A stretch of 64,000 nt of DNA from Corallococcus macrosporus (GTDB lineage: Bacteria; Myxococcota; Myxococcia; Myxococcales; Myxococcaceae), in contig NZ_JAFIMU010000007.1 of assembly GCF_017302985.1 (NCBI RefSeq), forward strand, positions 930,001-994,000. Reading direction: 5' to 3'. The notes below the pieces were generated by a model. The model made no database searches, was not told the origin of the DNA, and worked only from the letters and a program-made list of their open reading frames with translations. The translations under genes were made by a program, and so were the position numbers. This document shows positions 40,350 through 49,333 of the stretch, piece by piece. Position 1 is the stretch's first letter; each line of letters opens with the position of its first letter.

Positions 40350-41387
40350 TCACACCAGCCCTTCGCGCACCAGCCCCTCCGCGCTGGCGAGCACCGCCTC
40401 CGCCGCGGGACGTGCACGCCAGCCCAGCAGCCGCTCGGCCTTGGCGGTGCTGAACTCGCGCCGCACGCCCAGGTCGCCCACGAACTGGCGAAGCTCCGGG
40501 TCGAACAGGGCACCCAGGCGCACCAGGAAGTCCGGCACCGTCCGCGTGGACACCTTCGCGGCACGCGCGCCCAGGTGCTCGCGCAGCAGGTGGGCGACGT
40601 CGGAGAGCCACAGGAAGTCGCTCGTCGCGGCGAAGCGCTGCCCCGCGGCCTCCGGCGCGGTCATGACCTTCAGGTGCAGGTCCACCAGGTCGCGCACGTC
40701 CACCATCGCGAAGCCCAGCCTGGGCAGCCGGGACATCTGCCCGCGCAGCATCCGCGCCAGCAAATCCAGTGACCCGGAGATGTCCTTCCCCATCACCGGC
40801 CCCTGGATGAGGGAGGGCAGCACCGTGCTCAGCGTCATCGCGCCGCCCTGCTGTTTCACGAAGGCCCACGCGTCCTGCTCCGCCAGCGTCTTGGAATGCG
40901 CGTAGTGATTCACGCCCTTCCGGGTGAGGTCCGTCCACACGGTTTCATCCGTGGGCGGGGCCCCGTCGCCAGGAGGCCCGGACGGAAGCGCGGCCATCAG
41001 CGTGGACGTCATCACCACCCGCTTCACGCCCGCCTTCGCGCCCGCCCTCAGCACCCGCAGCGTGCCCTCGCGCGCGGGGCGGATGAGGTCCTGGCCCTTG
41101 AACTCGCCCACCCCCATGGGGGACGCCGTGTGCAGGATGAAGTCCGCCCCGTCCGCCGCCCGGTCCCAGCCCTCGTCCGCCAGCAGGTTCGCGGCGAAGA
41201 CGGAGAGCCGGTCTCCGGGGTCCACCTGCCGGGAGATGCCCGCCCGCAGCGTCCCCTCCCGCGCCAGGCTCCGCACCGTGGTCCGGACCCGGTAGCCCTT
41301 CCGCAGCAGGGCCACCACCGTCCAACCTCCCAGGTAGCCAGAGCCCCCGGTCACCAGTACCGTTTCGGCCTTCGAGTCCTCGCGCAT
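40350..41387 (-). CDS. extended-SDR NAD(P)-dependent reductase (dihydroflavonol-4-reductase-like)
   Basis: A 345-residue oxidoreductase with the Rossmann motif TGGSGYLGG near residues 13-21, SDR catalytic Tyr/Lys in NHYAHSKTLAE, a VMTSTLMAAL serine region, and VDVRDLVDLHLKVM. The family reduces aldehydes or ketones; the substrate is unknown. It is divergently transcribed from an HxlR regulator, so that regulator probably controls it. Confidence 0.88.
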   Translation of the reverse strand: MREDSKAETVLVTGGSGYLGGWTVVALLRKGYRVRTTVRSLAREGTLRAGISRQVDPGDRLSVFAANLLADEGWDRAADGADFILHTASPMGVGEFKGQDLIRPAREGTLRVLRAGAKAGVKRVVMTSTLMAALPSGPPGDGAPPTDETVWTDLTRKGVNHYAHSKTLAEQDAWAFVKQQGGAMTLSTVLPSLIQGPVMGKDISGSLDLLARMLRGQMSRLPRLGFAMVDVRDLVDLHLKVMTAPEAAGQRFAATSDFLWLSDVAHLLREHLGARAAKVSTRTVPDFLVRLGALFDPELRQFVGDLGVRREFSTAKAERLLGWRARPAAEAVLASAEGLVREGLV

Positions 41388-41419
41388 GGTCCAACCCGCC
41401 TCGTCCTGCTCCCGGGGGA

Positions 41420-41456
41420 GTAGGTATCAAAAGGAGAGTGGGTATATGTTGGTAAC
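41420..41456. promoter_or_regulatory. possible regulator-binding repeats between SDR gene and hxlR
   Basis: Three copies of a GTNGGTA(T/A) element (GTAGGTATC at 41420, GTGGGTATA at 41438, GTTGGTAAC at 41448) lie in the shared intergenic gap, in the most A+T-rich stretch here. Spacings are 18 and 10 bases. They may be sites for the HxlR protein; unproven. Confidence 0.35.
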
Positions 41457-41483
41457 TTCGGCGCACTTCAAGAAGGCACCTTC

Positions 41484-41852
41484 ATGAAACTCGGTCACCT
41501 CGACCTCCCCTCGGAGGTCTGCCGCTCCGTCGGGGACGTGCTCGGCCGCGTCGGCGACAAGTGGTCGGTGCTGGTCATCGTGATGCTGGCGGACCAGCCA
41601 CTGCGCTTCAGCGAGCTGCGCCGGTCCATCGGCACCGTGTCGCAGAAGATGCTCACGGCCACGCTGCGCGGACTGGAGCGCGACGGCTACCTCACCCGCA
41701 CCGTCACCCCCACCATCCCACCGCGCGTGGACTACGCGCTCACGGAGATGGGCCGCGACGTGCTGGTGCCGCTCAACGCGTTGGCGCAGTGGGCGCTCGC
41801 ACGCCGCGAGCAGGTGGAGGCCGCGCGCCGCGCCTATGACGCGAAGGCGTGA
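41484..41852 (+). CDS. HxlR-family winged-helix transcriptional regulator
   Basis: A 122-residue HxlR-type DNA-binding protein. The hallmark sequence is [18 protein letters not shown], followed by [34 protein letters not shown] (recognition helix and wing) and [13 protein letters not shown]. Cys 13 is at the position often used for redox or aldehyde sensing in this family. Upstream is AGAAGG, 7 bases before ATG. Likely target: the divergent SDR gene, and itself. Confidence 0.92.
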   Translation: MKLGHLDLPSEVCRSVGDVLGRVGDKWSVLVIVMLADQPLRFSELRRSIGTVSQKMLTATLRGLERDGYLTRTVTPTIPPRVDYALTEMGRDVLVPLNALAQWALARREQVEAARRAYDAKA

Positions 41853-42083
41853 CGCCCGGCGCTGCGGTTTTCCACGGGGGTCCCCGCATACCGGAGCGTG
41901 CTGTCTCGTCAGAAAATGCGACCGGCAGCGGCCCGCATGACAGCCCCCGTGGAATCTTCCTGAAACAAAGTCATGCGTCAAAGACAACAACCCGACACGT
42001 GTGACTAATTTGCAAGGATATTCGTATTGAGCGTTATCATGGATAACGCCACACAGACGCAGGGCCCAAGCGAGGAGGCTGTC

Positions 42084-42515
42084 ATGTCCGGAACGGCGAT
42101 GATGAATGGCCTGGTGCACACCGCGGACCTCGAGTGGAAGCCGCTCGGTCCAGGAACCTCCTACCGCTTGCTGCGCGTGAGCGCGGAGACGGGCGTGTGG
42201 AGCGCCATCCTGAAGATGGAGAAGGGCGCTGTCTTCGCGCCGCACAAGCACCTGGCGGCGGCGGAGATCTTCATCCTCTCCGGCTCGACGCAGGACCGCT
42301 ACGGCACCACGCGCCCGGGTGACTACGAGTTCGAGCCGGTGGGCGCCGAGCACCCCGCCACCACGGCGCTGGAGGAGTCGCTCATCCACTTCACCGCGCA
42401 CGGCCCCATCGCGTTCCACGACGACAAGGGCCGCATCGCGATGCTGCTGGACTGCGAGTTCTTCCTGAAGGAGCAGCAGCAGGAGCCGCAGTACAGCATC
42501 AAGAAGGCGGCCTGA
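42084..42515 (+). CDS. cupin-domain protein (ChrR/DAD-like)
   Basis: A 143-residue single cupin. Candidate metal ligands are His 54, His 56, Glu 61 and His 90 in FAPHKHLAAAEIF and VGAEHPA, as in iron/zinc cupins of the dihydroxyacetophenone dioxygenase/ChrR type. I choose ATG 42084 because GAGGAGG is 7 bases upstream; an in-frame TTG at 42027 and ATG at 42039 lack this. The 230 bases before it contain a relatively A+T-rich stretch without a gene. It is monocistronic, followed by a perfect hairpin. Confidence 0.8.
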   Translation: MSGTAMMNGLVHTADLEWKPLGPGTSYRLLRVSAETGVWSAILKMEKGAVFAPHKHLAAAEIFILSGSTQDRYGTTRPGDYEFEPVGAEHPATTALEESLIHFTAHGPIAFHDDKGRIAMLLDCEFFLKEQQQEPQYSIKKAA

Positions 42516-42535
42516 CGGCCCTGCTGTGTTTCACT

Positions 42536-42564
42536 CGCCGGGTGTCTGACATTGACACCCGGCG
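42536..42564. terminator. perfect 11-bp hairpin between convergent cupin and threonine-aldolase-like genes
   Basis: CGCCGGGTGTC at 42536-42546 pairs with GACACCCGGCG at 42554-42564 over a 7-base loop. No T-run flanks it on either strand. A second stem, GGCGGCC/GGCCGCC at 42572-42593, overlaps the minus-strand stop. Probably bidirectional termination. Confidence 0.6.
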
Positions 42565-42583
42565 CGAGCCAGGCGGCCCTGCT

Positions 42584-43870
42584 TCAGGCCGCCTCCAGCA
42601 GGCGCAGGAAGGCCCGGGCGGCGTCGGCGTCGCTGATGCCCTGGAGCCCCTCGCTGACCTGCAGCTCCGTGGACACGACGCCAGGCACGCGCGTCTGTCC
42701 GAAGCCCCCCGCCACCCAGACGCGGTCCTCGCGCGCGATGCGGTCGCGCTGGCGGTTGTACGCCTGGGGTGAGCCCCGCAGGAACACGTGGAACATGTTC
42801 GTCTGCACCGGCTGCGGCAGCACGGTGACGCGCGAGTCCGCCGCGATGAGCGTGGTGAGCGCCTTCGCGCGCTTCACGTAGCCGGGGATGGCCGCGAGCG
42901 CCGCGTCGAAGCGCATGGCGGCGGAGGCCACCAGGGGAGCCAGGTGGTACAGGTTGCCGCCGTGCCGGTGGCGCCACACGCGCGCCTCCTTGATGAAGTC
43001 GCGGCTGCCCACCAGCATGGCGCCGCCGATGCCGCCCACCATCTTGTAGAAGGACACGTAGACGGAGTCGAAGCCCTTGCAGATGTCCGCGTAGGAGCGG
43101 CCGTAGAAGGGCTGGCTCTCCCACAGCCGCGCGCCGTCCATGTGCAGCTTCACCTTCCGGTCGCGGCAGGTGCGCTTGAGCTCCTGGAGCTGCTCCCACG
43201 TCTGGAGCTGCCCGCCCAGCCAGCGCACCGGCAGCTCCACGCTGACGCTTCCCAGCACGTCGCGGGCGTTGGCCACGTCCTCCGCCAGCAGCGGCCGCGT
43301 CCACGGTCCCAGGTACACGGCGCGCAGCTGGTGCAGCACGGAGTACGCGTCGTCCTCGTGCAGCACGTGGTGCGACGACGGGTGCACGCCCACGGTGCGC
43401 ACGTTGCTCGCGTCCGCGTAGATGCGCAGCGCGATGAGCTGCGCCATGGTGCCCGTGGGCATGAAGCACGCGTCCTCGAAGCCCAGCAGGTCCGCGACCT
43501 TCTTCTCGAAGGCCTGCACGAAGTCGCCGTTGCCGTAGACGTCGCTGGACAACTTCTGGCGCTGCATCCACTCGCCGATGCGCGCGTACTCCGCGCCGTC
43601 GTCGGAGCTGGAGCGCACCGGCAGGGACGCGGTGCAGGACTCCCGCAGCTTCTCGTACTCGGCGGGAGACATCGCCGGTGCGGCCCCCTTGGGCCCCGCG
43701 ACGCCCGCGTCCGACGCGGGGACTCCCACGAGCCCGGGCGACTTCACGGTGCGCAGGGACGGCGTGCCCCCGTCGGCGGCCGCCTCGCCGCGCTTCGGGA
43801 ACAGCGTGAAGCCCGCGAGCAGGCTGGTGAGTGCGAGGAACTCCGCGCGGCTGAAGCGACTGTCCTTCAT
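42584..43870 (-). CDS. threonine-aldolase-like PLP enzyme with N-terminal export-type segment
   Basis: A 428-residue beta-eliminating-lyase/low-specificity threonine aldolase fold. The PLP lysine is Lys 276 (SFYKMVGGIGGAML), the pyridine-nitrogen Asp is Asp 245 (LHMDGARLW), and HPSSHHVLHED near 163-173 fits the family. The N-terminus (DSRFSRAEFLALTSLLAGFTLFP) resembles a Tat-type signal but has only one arginine, followed by a spacer of about 60 residues, so it may be exported or membrane-tethered. It starts at ATG 43870 (GGAAGGG upstream), 26 bases after the FAD gene, last in the operon that begins with the AdoMet decarboxylase. The substrate is unknown. Confidence 0.82.
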   Translation of the reverse strand: MKDSRFSRAEFLALTSLLAGFTLFPKRGEAAADGGTPSLRTVKSPGLVGVPASDAGVAGPKGAAPAMSPAEYEKLRESCTASLPVRSSSDDGAEYARIGEWMQRQKLSSDVYGNGDFVQAFEKKVADLLGFEDACFMPTGTMAQLIALRIYADASNVRTVGVHPSSHHVLHEDDAYSVLHQLRAVYLGPWTRPLLAEDVANARDVLGSVSVELPVRWLGGQLQTWEQLQELKRTCRDRKVKLHMDGARLWESQPFYGRSYADICKGFDSVYVSFYKMVGGIGGAMLVGSRDFIKEARVWRHRHGGNLYHLAPLVASAAMRFDAALAAIPGYVKRAKALTTLIAADSRVTVLPQPVQTNMFHVFLRGSPQAYNRQRDRIAREDRVWVAGGFGQTRVPGVVSTELQVSEGLQGISDADAARAFLRLLEAA

Positions 43871-43896
43871 GTGCCCTTCCCTCCCGCTTCCGGTGG

Positions 43897-45531
43897 CTAC
43901 AACCAACTGGCGCTCGTACGCCCCATTCCCGCCAGGGCCCGCTCCGCGGCCTGGACGCCGAACCAGTTGGCCTCCTCGAAGAGGGCCATGCCGCCCAGGT
44001 CCGTGTGCGCGAAGTGCAGGTGCCGTCCCAGGCTCTGTTGCGCGGCGCGGCGCGCGTCCCCCCAGAGGAAGCCCGGTTGGGGGCGCACCATGGCGTGGCC
44101 CCAGCGCTGCACCTCCAGCCGCTGCGCGAGCGCGCCCACCCCGGGATGCGCCGGCAGCAGGTCCGCCATCACCAGCGCCTCCCAGTCCCCGTACGTCGCC
44201 AAGAGGGCCTTATTGCGCTCCGCCTTCACGTCCGCGCCGGCCATGGGCAGGTACCAGGTGAGCACCGTGGGCCCGCGCTCGTCCTGGCGCAGCGTCTGGT
44301 GCGTGGCCACCACGTAGCCCAGGCTCTGGCTCTCGTAGAAGACGTTGTCCCAGGCCAGCGGGAAGCCGCGCGACGCCGGCGGCGCGGACACCGTCAGGTT
44401 CGCCACCACCCACGGGCTGTAGACGAAGGCATCCAGCCACGCGGGCCGAGCCTCGCGCCACGGCGCCACCACGTGCGCGGCGACGAAGCGCGGGCACGCC
44501 AGCACCACCTGCCGGGCCTGGAAGGCGCGGGGCGCCCCGGTGCGCGCGTCCAGCGCGTGCACGCGGCAACCGTCCTCGCCCGGCTCCACCGTGTGCACCA
44601 GCACCTGCGTCTCCAACTGGCGCGGGCCCAGCGACGACGCCAGCTGCTTCACCAGCCGGCCGTTGCCCTCGGGCCAGGACAGGAAGCCGTCGCTGCGCTC
44701 ACCCTTCCCATTCTGCCGGGCGGCGAAGTACCAGATGCCCGCCCAGGCGGAGACGTGCTCGGACGTGGTGCCGTAGTCGTCGCGGCACGCGTAGTCCACG
44801 AACCACTTGAGCCGGGGCGAGCGGAAGCCCTCCGCCTCCATCCACGCCGCCATGCTCACCCGGTCCAGCGCGGTCCACTCCGCGTCGTCGCTGGAGAGCG
44901 CGCCGGGCACCGCGAAGGCCTTGCGCCCCTTCGCGTCGCGCGCGGCGGCGAAGGCGTTCATCCGCGCGTCGAAGCGCTCCAGCTCCGCCAGGTCCCCGGG
45001 GCTCGCGCCCGCGCGCAGGTACAGCCCCTCGTACCAGTGGCCCTTGTAGAAGACGCGCTCGTCGGGCTCCTGGATGAGCAGCTCCTCCGCGAAGGACGGG
45101 TGCCCTTCCGCGTCCACGCCGGTGACGGCGTCCATCTCGCGCAAGAGGCGCATCACCGGCCCGCGGTCCTCCAGCGGGGACGGCAGGTAGTGCGCGCCCC
45201 ACGGGAACGCGGACACGCCGTTGCGGCCGGAGCGCGACGTGCCCCCGGCCTCCGCCTCCAGCTCCACCACGCGCACGTCCTTCACGCCCGCGGCGGTGAG
45301 GCGCCACGCGGCGGACAGCCCGGCCGCGCCCGCGCCGACAATCAGCACGTCCACCGGCTCGAAGGCCTGCGCGCGCGGCAGCGGCCCCGTGCGCAACTTG
45401 TGACCGGTGTCCACCGCCCGGTCCACGATGGCGCCCGGCACCGGCGCGCGAGGAGCCTGGGACCGCGTACAGGCGCTCGCCACGGAGGCGCCCAGGAACG
45501 CGGCCACCAGCTCGCGCCGCGTCAGTTCCAC
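43897..45531 (-). CDS. Tat-exported lipoprotein FAD-dependent amine-oxidase-like enzyme
   Basis: A 544-residue flavoprotein. The N-terminus VELTRRELVAAFLG has a twin-arginine pattern at residues 5-6, and a lipobox-like ASAC places Cys 21, so it is likely a Tat lipoprotein. The FAD-binding motif is VLIVGAGAAGLSAAWRL (66-71) with Glu 90 for ribose; ARQVVLACPRF and FLSWPEGNGRLVKQLA fit the amine-oxidase/NAD(P)-binding superfamily. It starts at GTG 45531 with GAGGAG 7-8 bases upstream and overlaps the aminopropyltransferase gene by 10 bases. It may oxidise an amine made by its neighbours (inference). Confidence 0.85.
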   Translation of the reverse strand: MELTRRELVAAFLGASVASACTRSQAPRAPVPGAIVDRAVDTGHKLRTGPLPRAQAFEPVDVLIVGAGAAGLSAAWRLTAAGVKDVRVVELEAEAGGTSRSGRNGVSAFPWGAHYLPSPLEDRGPVMRLLREMDAVTGVDAEGHPSFAEELLIQEPDERVFYKGHWYEGLYLRAGASPGDLAELERFDARMNAFAAARDAKGRKAFAVPGALSSDDAEWTALDRVSMAAWMEAEGFRSPRLKWFVDYACRDDYGTTSEHVSAWAGIWYFAARQNGKGERSDGFLSWPEGNGRLVKQLASSLGPRQLETQVLVHTVEPGEDGCRVHALDARTGAPRAFQARQVVLACPRFVAAHVVAPWREARPAWLDAFVYSPWVVANLTVSAPPASRGFPLAWDNVFYESQSLGYVVATHQTLRQDERGPTVLTWYLPMAGADVKAERNKALLATYGDWEALVMADLLPAHPGVGALAQRLEVQRWGHAMVRPQPGFLWGDARRAAQQSLGRHLHFAHTDLGGMALFEEANWFGVQAAERALAGMGRTSASWL

Positions 45532-47018
45532 CGGCGCCACTCCTCTTCGTAGTAGTGCACCAGCACCTGGTTGTTCAGCCGGTTCACCTCCGCGGGCAGC
45601 GGCGCCATGTCCGGCGAGAAGCGCGTGAGCCCCTCCAGCGTGTCCTCGTCCAGGAACGCCAGCCCCTCCGGCAGCGGGCGCTGACGGCCGGCCGCCTCCT
45701 GCGCCACCAGCACGTAGCCCCACTCCCCGAAGGACGGCACCAGCGCGTGGTAAGGCTGCGTCCAGAAGCCCGCCGCCTTGAGCGTGGTCTCCACGCACCA
45801 GAACGAGCGCCGCGCGAACAGGGGGCTGGTGCTCTGGATGACCGCCACCCCGCCCGGCGCCAGGCGCTTCTTCAAAATCTTGTAGAAGCCCGTCGTGTAC
45901 AGCTTCCCCAGCGCGAAGTTGTTGGGGTCCGGGAAGTCCACCACCACCACGTCCCAGTTGTTCGTGCCTTCCGCCAGGAACTGCATCGCGTCCGTGTTGA
46001 TGACGCGCATCTTCGGGTGCGTCATGGAGTGGTGGTTGAGCGCCGCCAGCTCCTTGTAGCCCGTGGCGAGCCCCGTGATGGCGGGGTCCAGGTCCACCAG
46101 CGTGATGGACTTCACCTCCGGATACTTCAGCACCTCGCGCGCCGCGAGCCCGTCCCCGCCGCCCAGAATCAGCACGTGCTCCACCTTCCGCGCGCGCACC
46201 ATGGCCGGGTGCACCAGCGACTCGTGGTAGCGGTACTCGTCGATGCTGGCGAACTGGAGGTTGCCGTTGAGGAACAGCGAGAACCCCCGCTTGCCGCGCG
46301 TGACGATGATGCGCTGGTAGGGGGAGCTCGTGGCGTGGACGACCTCGTCCGCGTAGAGCTGGTCCTCGTAGAACGTGGTGAGCCGGTCCCCCAGCGCGAA
46401 GCACACCAGCAGCCCCGCACACAGCACCACCGCCTTGACGCGCAGGCGCACGGGGTTCGCCAGCACGGGCGCGAGCAGCCACGTGCTCCACAGCCCCACG
46501 CCCGCGTTCAGGAGGCCGAAGAGGAGCGACGTGCGCACCAGGCCCAGCTTGGGCACCAGCAGCAGCGGGAAGGCCACGCTGGCGGCGAGCGCGCCCAGGT
46601 AGTCGAACGTCAGCACCTGGCTGACCAGGTCCTTGAACTTGAGCTGGTCCTGCAGGATGCGCAGCAGGAGGGGAATCTCCAGCCCCACCAGCGTGCCGAT
46701 GGCCAGCACGCTGCCGTACAGCACCACGGGGAACACGCTGGTGAGCGTGAAGGTGAGGAACAGCATCGGCGCGCACAGCCCGCCGAGCAGGGCCACGGCC
46801 AGCTCGATCTCCACGAAGCGCTGGGCCACCCCGCGCTCCACGAAGCGCGACAGGTAGCTGCCGATGCCCATGGCGAAGAGGTAGCCGCCAATGACGGTGG
46901 AGAACTGGGTGATGCTGTCCCCCAGCAGGTAGCTGGCGAGCGTCCCGACGATGAGCTCGTAGATGAGCCCGCACGTCGCGATGACGAGGACGGTGAGAAA
47001 GAGCAGCGTCTTGTTCAA
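45522..47018 (-). CDS. membrane-embedded spermidine-synthase-like aminopropyltransferase
   Basis: A 498-residue protein in two halves. The N-terminal about 1-205 has six or seven membrane helices (LLFLTVLVIATCGLIYELIVG, IGGYLFAMGIGSYLSRF...). The C-terminal about 225-498 is a polyamine aminopropyltransferase/methyltransferase fold: RIIVTRGKRGFSLFLNGNLQFASIDEYRYHESL, GGGDGLAAREVL (286-297), Asp 309 for AdoMet/dcAdoMet, and DFPDPNN (Asp 361, Asp 364) at the usual catalytic position. The start is probably TTG 47018, 13 bases after the DUF350 stop; no upstream ATG opens with family sequence. With the AdoMet decarboxylase four genes upstream, aminopropyl transfer is plausible. Confidence 0.85.
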   Translation of the reverse strand: MNKTLLFLTVLVIATCGLIYELIVGTLASYLLGDSITQFSTVIGGYLFAMGIGSYLSRFVERGVAQRFVEIELAVALLGGLCAPMLFLTFTLTSVFPVVLYGSVLAIGTLVGLEIPLLLRILQDQLKFKDLVSQVLTFDYLGALAASVAFPLLLVPKLGLVRTSLLFGLLNAGVGLWSTWLLAPVLANPVRLRVKAVVLCAGLLVCFALGDRLTTFYEDQLYADEVVHATSSPYQRIIVTRGKRGFSLFLNGNLQFASIDEYRYHESLVHPAMVRARKVEHVLILGGGDGLAAREVLKYPEVKSITLVDLDPAITGLATGYKELAALNHHSMTHPKMRVINTDAMQFLAEGTNNWDVVVVDFPDPNNFALGKLYTTGFYKILKKRLAPGGVAVIQSTSPLFARRSFWCVETTLKAAGFWTQPYHALVPSFGEWGYVLVAQEAAGRQRPLPEGLAFLDEDTLEGLTRFSPDMAPLPAEVNRLNNQVLVHYYEEEWRRWN

Positions 47019-47031
47019 AGCGTCACGTGTT

Positions 47032-47259
47032 TCAGCCGCTGATGGCCGCCGCGATGATGATGGCCAGCCCCAGGATGAAGGAGCCGATGACGATGCCCAG
47101 CGCGACGTTCTGGTCGACTTCAATCTCCTTGTGCACGTCGTACGGCAGGATGAGGCGGATGACGTAGAAGCCGGCCACGAACACCGCCAGGCCGATGAGC
47201 GAATAGATGACGCTCGCCAGCACTCCCTGCAGGGTGACCACCACTCCGAGCAACAGCAT
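47032..47259 (-). CDS. DUF350 (YjfL-like) small membrane protein
   Basis: A 75-residue protein with two hydrophobic helices (LQGVLASVIYSLIGLAVFVAGFYVIRLILP and NVALGIVIGSFILGLAIIIAAAIS) separated by a short polar turn (YDVHKEIEVDQ), typical of DUF350. ATG 47259 has GGAGG upstream and shares one base with the preceding stop. DUF350 proteins such as E. coli YjfL occur beside polyamine-peptide enzymes; function unknown. Confidence 0.85.
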   Translation of the reverse strand: MLLLGVVVTLQGVLASVIYSLIGLAVFVAGFYVIRLILPYDVHKEIEVDQNVALGIVIGSFILGLAIIIAAAISG

Positions 47260-47420
47260 CACTTGCCTCCCATGAATCCACCGGTCCACAAGAGCACGCC
47301 GCCGGGACCGCGCTTCACGTCGCCGGTCACCCGCCCGCGCTCCTCGTCACTGAAGGGGGCCCACCCCGTATAGGTGGCCCACGCGTACGCCACGAGCACC
47401 AGTCCGCCCAGGAATCTCAT
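47259..47420 (-). CDS. 53-residue predicted membrane protein
   Basis: A very short gene between the DUF4178 and DUF350 genes. ATG 47420 lies in an ATGA overlap with the DUF4178 stop, and its own stop overlaps the DUF350 start by one base. Such tight packing argues that it is real. It begins with a hydrophobic stretch (MRFLGGLVLVAYAWATYTGW), then a charged and Gly-rich tail (EERGRVTGDVKRGPGG). No family is known. Confidence 0.65.
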   Translation of the reverse strand: MRFLGGLVLVAYAWATYTGWAPFSDEERGRVTGDVKRGPGGVLLWTGGFMGGK

Positions 47421-49333
47421 AGGTTGCTTTCCTTCCAGCGCTCGGTCTCGAAGCTGTTGGCGCTGAAGAACGACAGCGCCGGGATGATGATGAGCAGCAC
47501 CAGCGCGATGACGAACCAGCTCTCGTTGGGCGTGTCGTGCGTGAGCACCACCTGGTAGCTGACGATGGGACCGATCGTGGTCGCCGTGAGCTGCAGGCTC
47601 GGGTCGAACGACGTGGTCGTCCGCAGCACGTACTTGCCCTTGGGCAGCGAGGACAGGAACACGCTGCCGTCCTGGCCGCCCTCGCTCCAGGAGCCGTCGC
47701 TGTCGCGCCCGTGGTAGTAGCTCACCTCTTCGTAGAAGCTGACGACGTCCTGCGTGTCCTGGTTCACCAGGTCGCCCTGAACGCCCACCCAGGCGTTGTC
47801 GAGCGACTTCGACATGGTGATCTGCGCCCGCACGTTGCCGTCGCGCGAAAGCTCGAAGGGCTCGCTGAAGTGCATGGCGGTGGGCGTGCCGGACGCCGCG
47901 TCCCGGGGCAGCGTCACCCGCATGTCCAGCACCCGCGCGTTGAGCGCCCGCGCATGGAACACGGCCGACAGGGCGAACAGGCCCAAGAGCCACAGCGCGG
48001 ACCAGGCCAGCGTCTTCATCATCGCCGCGCGGCGCGTGTTGGGCTGGCTGGGCGCGATGCCCCGGGGCCTGGGCAGCGGCTCCTTCAGCTTGAACGCGTC
48101 ACGCACCTGCTCCGGCGTGAGGTACTCGCCATGCGTGTAGGTGACTTCGTTGTCGGTGGCGTCCTCGTTCACCGAGTACGGCGGCGCGACGTACTCCGTG
48201 GCGCGCGCCGTCTCGCCCTGGAAGACCTTCCAGTAGAACTCGCCCACCACCGCGTCGGTGACGGCGGTGACGGACTGGAAGGCCTTGTAGCGGCGGCGCT
48301 CGTAGAACGCGGACACCTGCGGCACGACGCTCGCGTCACCGGCCGCCATGGGCTTCAGGAAGACCCAGTGGCCGTTGGACTCCATCAGCCAGGTGAAGCC
48401 GCGCGCCGGGTGGTAGAGCAGGTACTCCATCCACGGGTAGCGCGTGCCCTCCACCACGCACGAGCGCTCCTGGTAGCCGATGCAGATCCACTCCGCGCCG
48501 TCGAGCGTCCCCTTCTGCCCCAGCGAGAGGGCCGCCGGCAGCTCCGGCTTCTGGAGCAGCTTGAGGAAGGCCAGCTTCCCCTGCGCCACGCTCATCAGCG
48601 CGCCGCAGTACGGGCACGCCACGCGCAGCGTCTGGTCCGGCGCGCGCAGCTCCAGGGGACCGTTGCAGTTGGTGCAGCGCGCCTGCTGCAGCTGCGCCTT
48701 GCGCACGCGCGGGCGCATCTCCCCCGCGGGGATGCCCAACTGGGACAGCTCCAGCTTCTGCCCCAGGAACACCTCCGGGTCGCGGTCGCGCGTGCCGAAG
48801 TCCAGGGTGACGAAGAGGCCGCGCGGGCCGGTGGCGTCCACGTAGTGGCTGTCCGCCGTCGGATCCACGTCGCTGGGGAGCTGGCCTTCCGCGGCGGTGA
48901 CGCGCCCGTGGCCGCGCTCCTCCACCACCAGCGGCCGGTTGCGCAGGCGCAGGCGGTCACCGGGATGGAGGCGGTCCAGGTGGATGCCCTCCTCCACGCC
49001 CGCGTCGGAGAGCAGGTGGAAGGCGCCCTCGGACTCGCTGAGCCAGCCGGTGCGGCCGTCGGACATCTCCACGTACCACTCGTCCCAGGGGCCAGCGCCG
49101 TGGTCCTTCTGGAGGTGCCCGACGATTTGAAACGAGGTGTCGTTGACGCGGCCCTCCAGCCCCAGGCGCAGCGGGGAGTCGGTCTCCACGACGCGGGACA
49201 CCTTGCCGTGGGCCTCCAGCTCCGCGCCCACGCGCGCCACCATCGTCTGGCAGTAGGCGCAGACGACCACCTGCGCGGACCCGACGGAGAACTCCACGCT
49301 CGCGCCACACGACGGACACGCCCCCTGCGTCAC
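47417..49333 (-). CDS. large DUF4178 protein with two zinc ribbons and C-terminal membrane helices
   Basis: A 638-residue protein. A zinc ribbon at the start has Cys 6, 9, 25, 28 (CPSCG...CAYC), and a second CTNCNGPL...CPYCG lies near 215-240. Two DUF4178-like beta domains lie at about 50-190 and 255-400 (EWYVEMSDGRTGWLSESEGAFHLL, MEYLLYHPARGFTWLMESNGHWVFL). Two membrane segments follow (MMKTLAWSALWLLGLFAL; FVIALVLLIIIPALSFF) with a beta-rich domain between. GTG 49333 overlaps the speD stop (GTGA), so it is coupled to the AdoMet decarboxylase. The molecular role is unknown; the topology suggests cytoplasmic ribbons and a membrane anchor. Confidence 0.85.
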   Translation of the reverse strand: MTQGACPSCGASVEFSVGSAQVVVCAYCQTMVARVGAELEAHGKVSRVVETDSPLRLGLEGRVNDTSFQIVGHLQKDHGAGPWDEWYVEMSDGRTGWLSESEGAFHLLSDAGVEEGIHLDRLHPGDRLRLRNRPLVVEERGHGRVTAAEGQLPSDVDPTADSHYVDATGPRGLFVTLDFGTRDRDPEVFLGQKLELSQLGIPAGEMRPRVRKAQLQQARCTNCNGPLELRAPDQTLRVACPYCGALMSVAQGKLAFLKLLQKPELPAALSLGQKGTLDGAEWICIGYQERSCVVEGTRYPWMEYLLYHPARGFTWLMESNGHWVFLKPMAAGDASVVPQVSAFYERRRYKAFQSVTAVTDAVVGEFYWKVFQGETARATEYVAPPYSVNEDATDNEVTYTHGEYLTPEQVRDAFKLKEPLPRPRGIAPSQPNTRRAAMMKTLAWSALWLLGLFALSAVFHARALNARVLDMRVTLPRDAASGTPTAMHFSEPFELSRDGNVRAQITMSKSLDNAWVGVQGDLVNQDTQDVVSFYEEVSYYHGRDSDGSWSEGGQDGSVFLSSLPKGKYVLRTTTSFDPSLQLTATTIGPIVSYQVVLTHDTPNESWFVIALVLLIIIPALSFFSANSFETERWKESNL

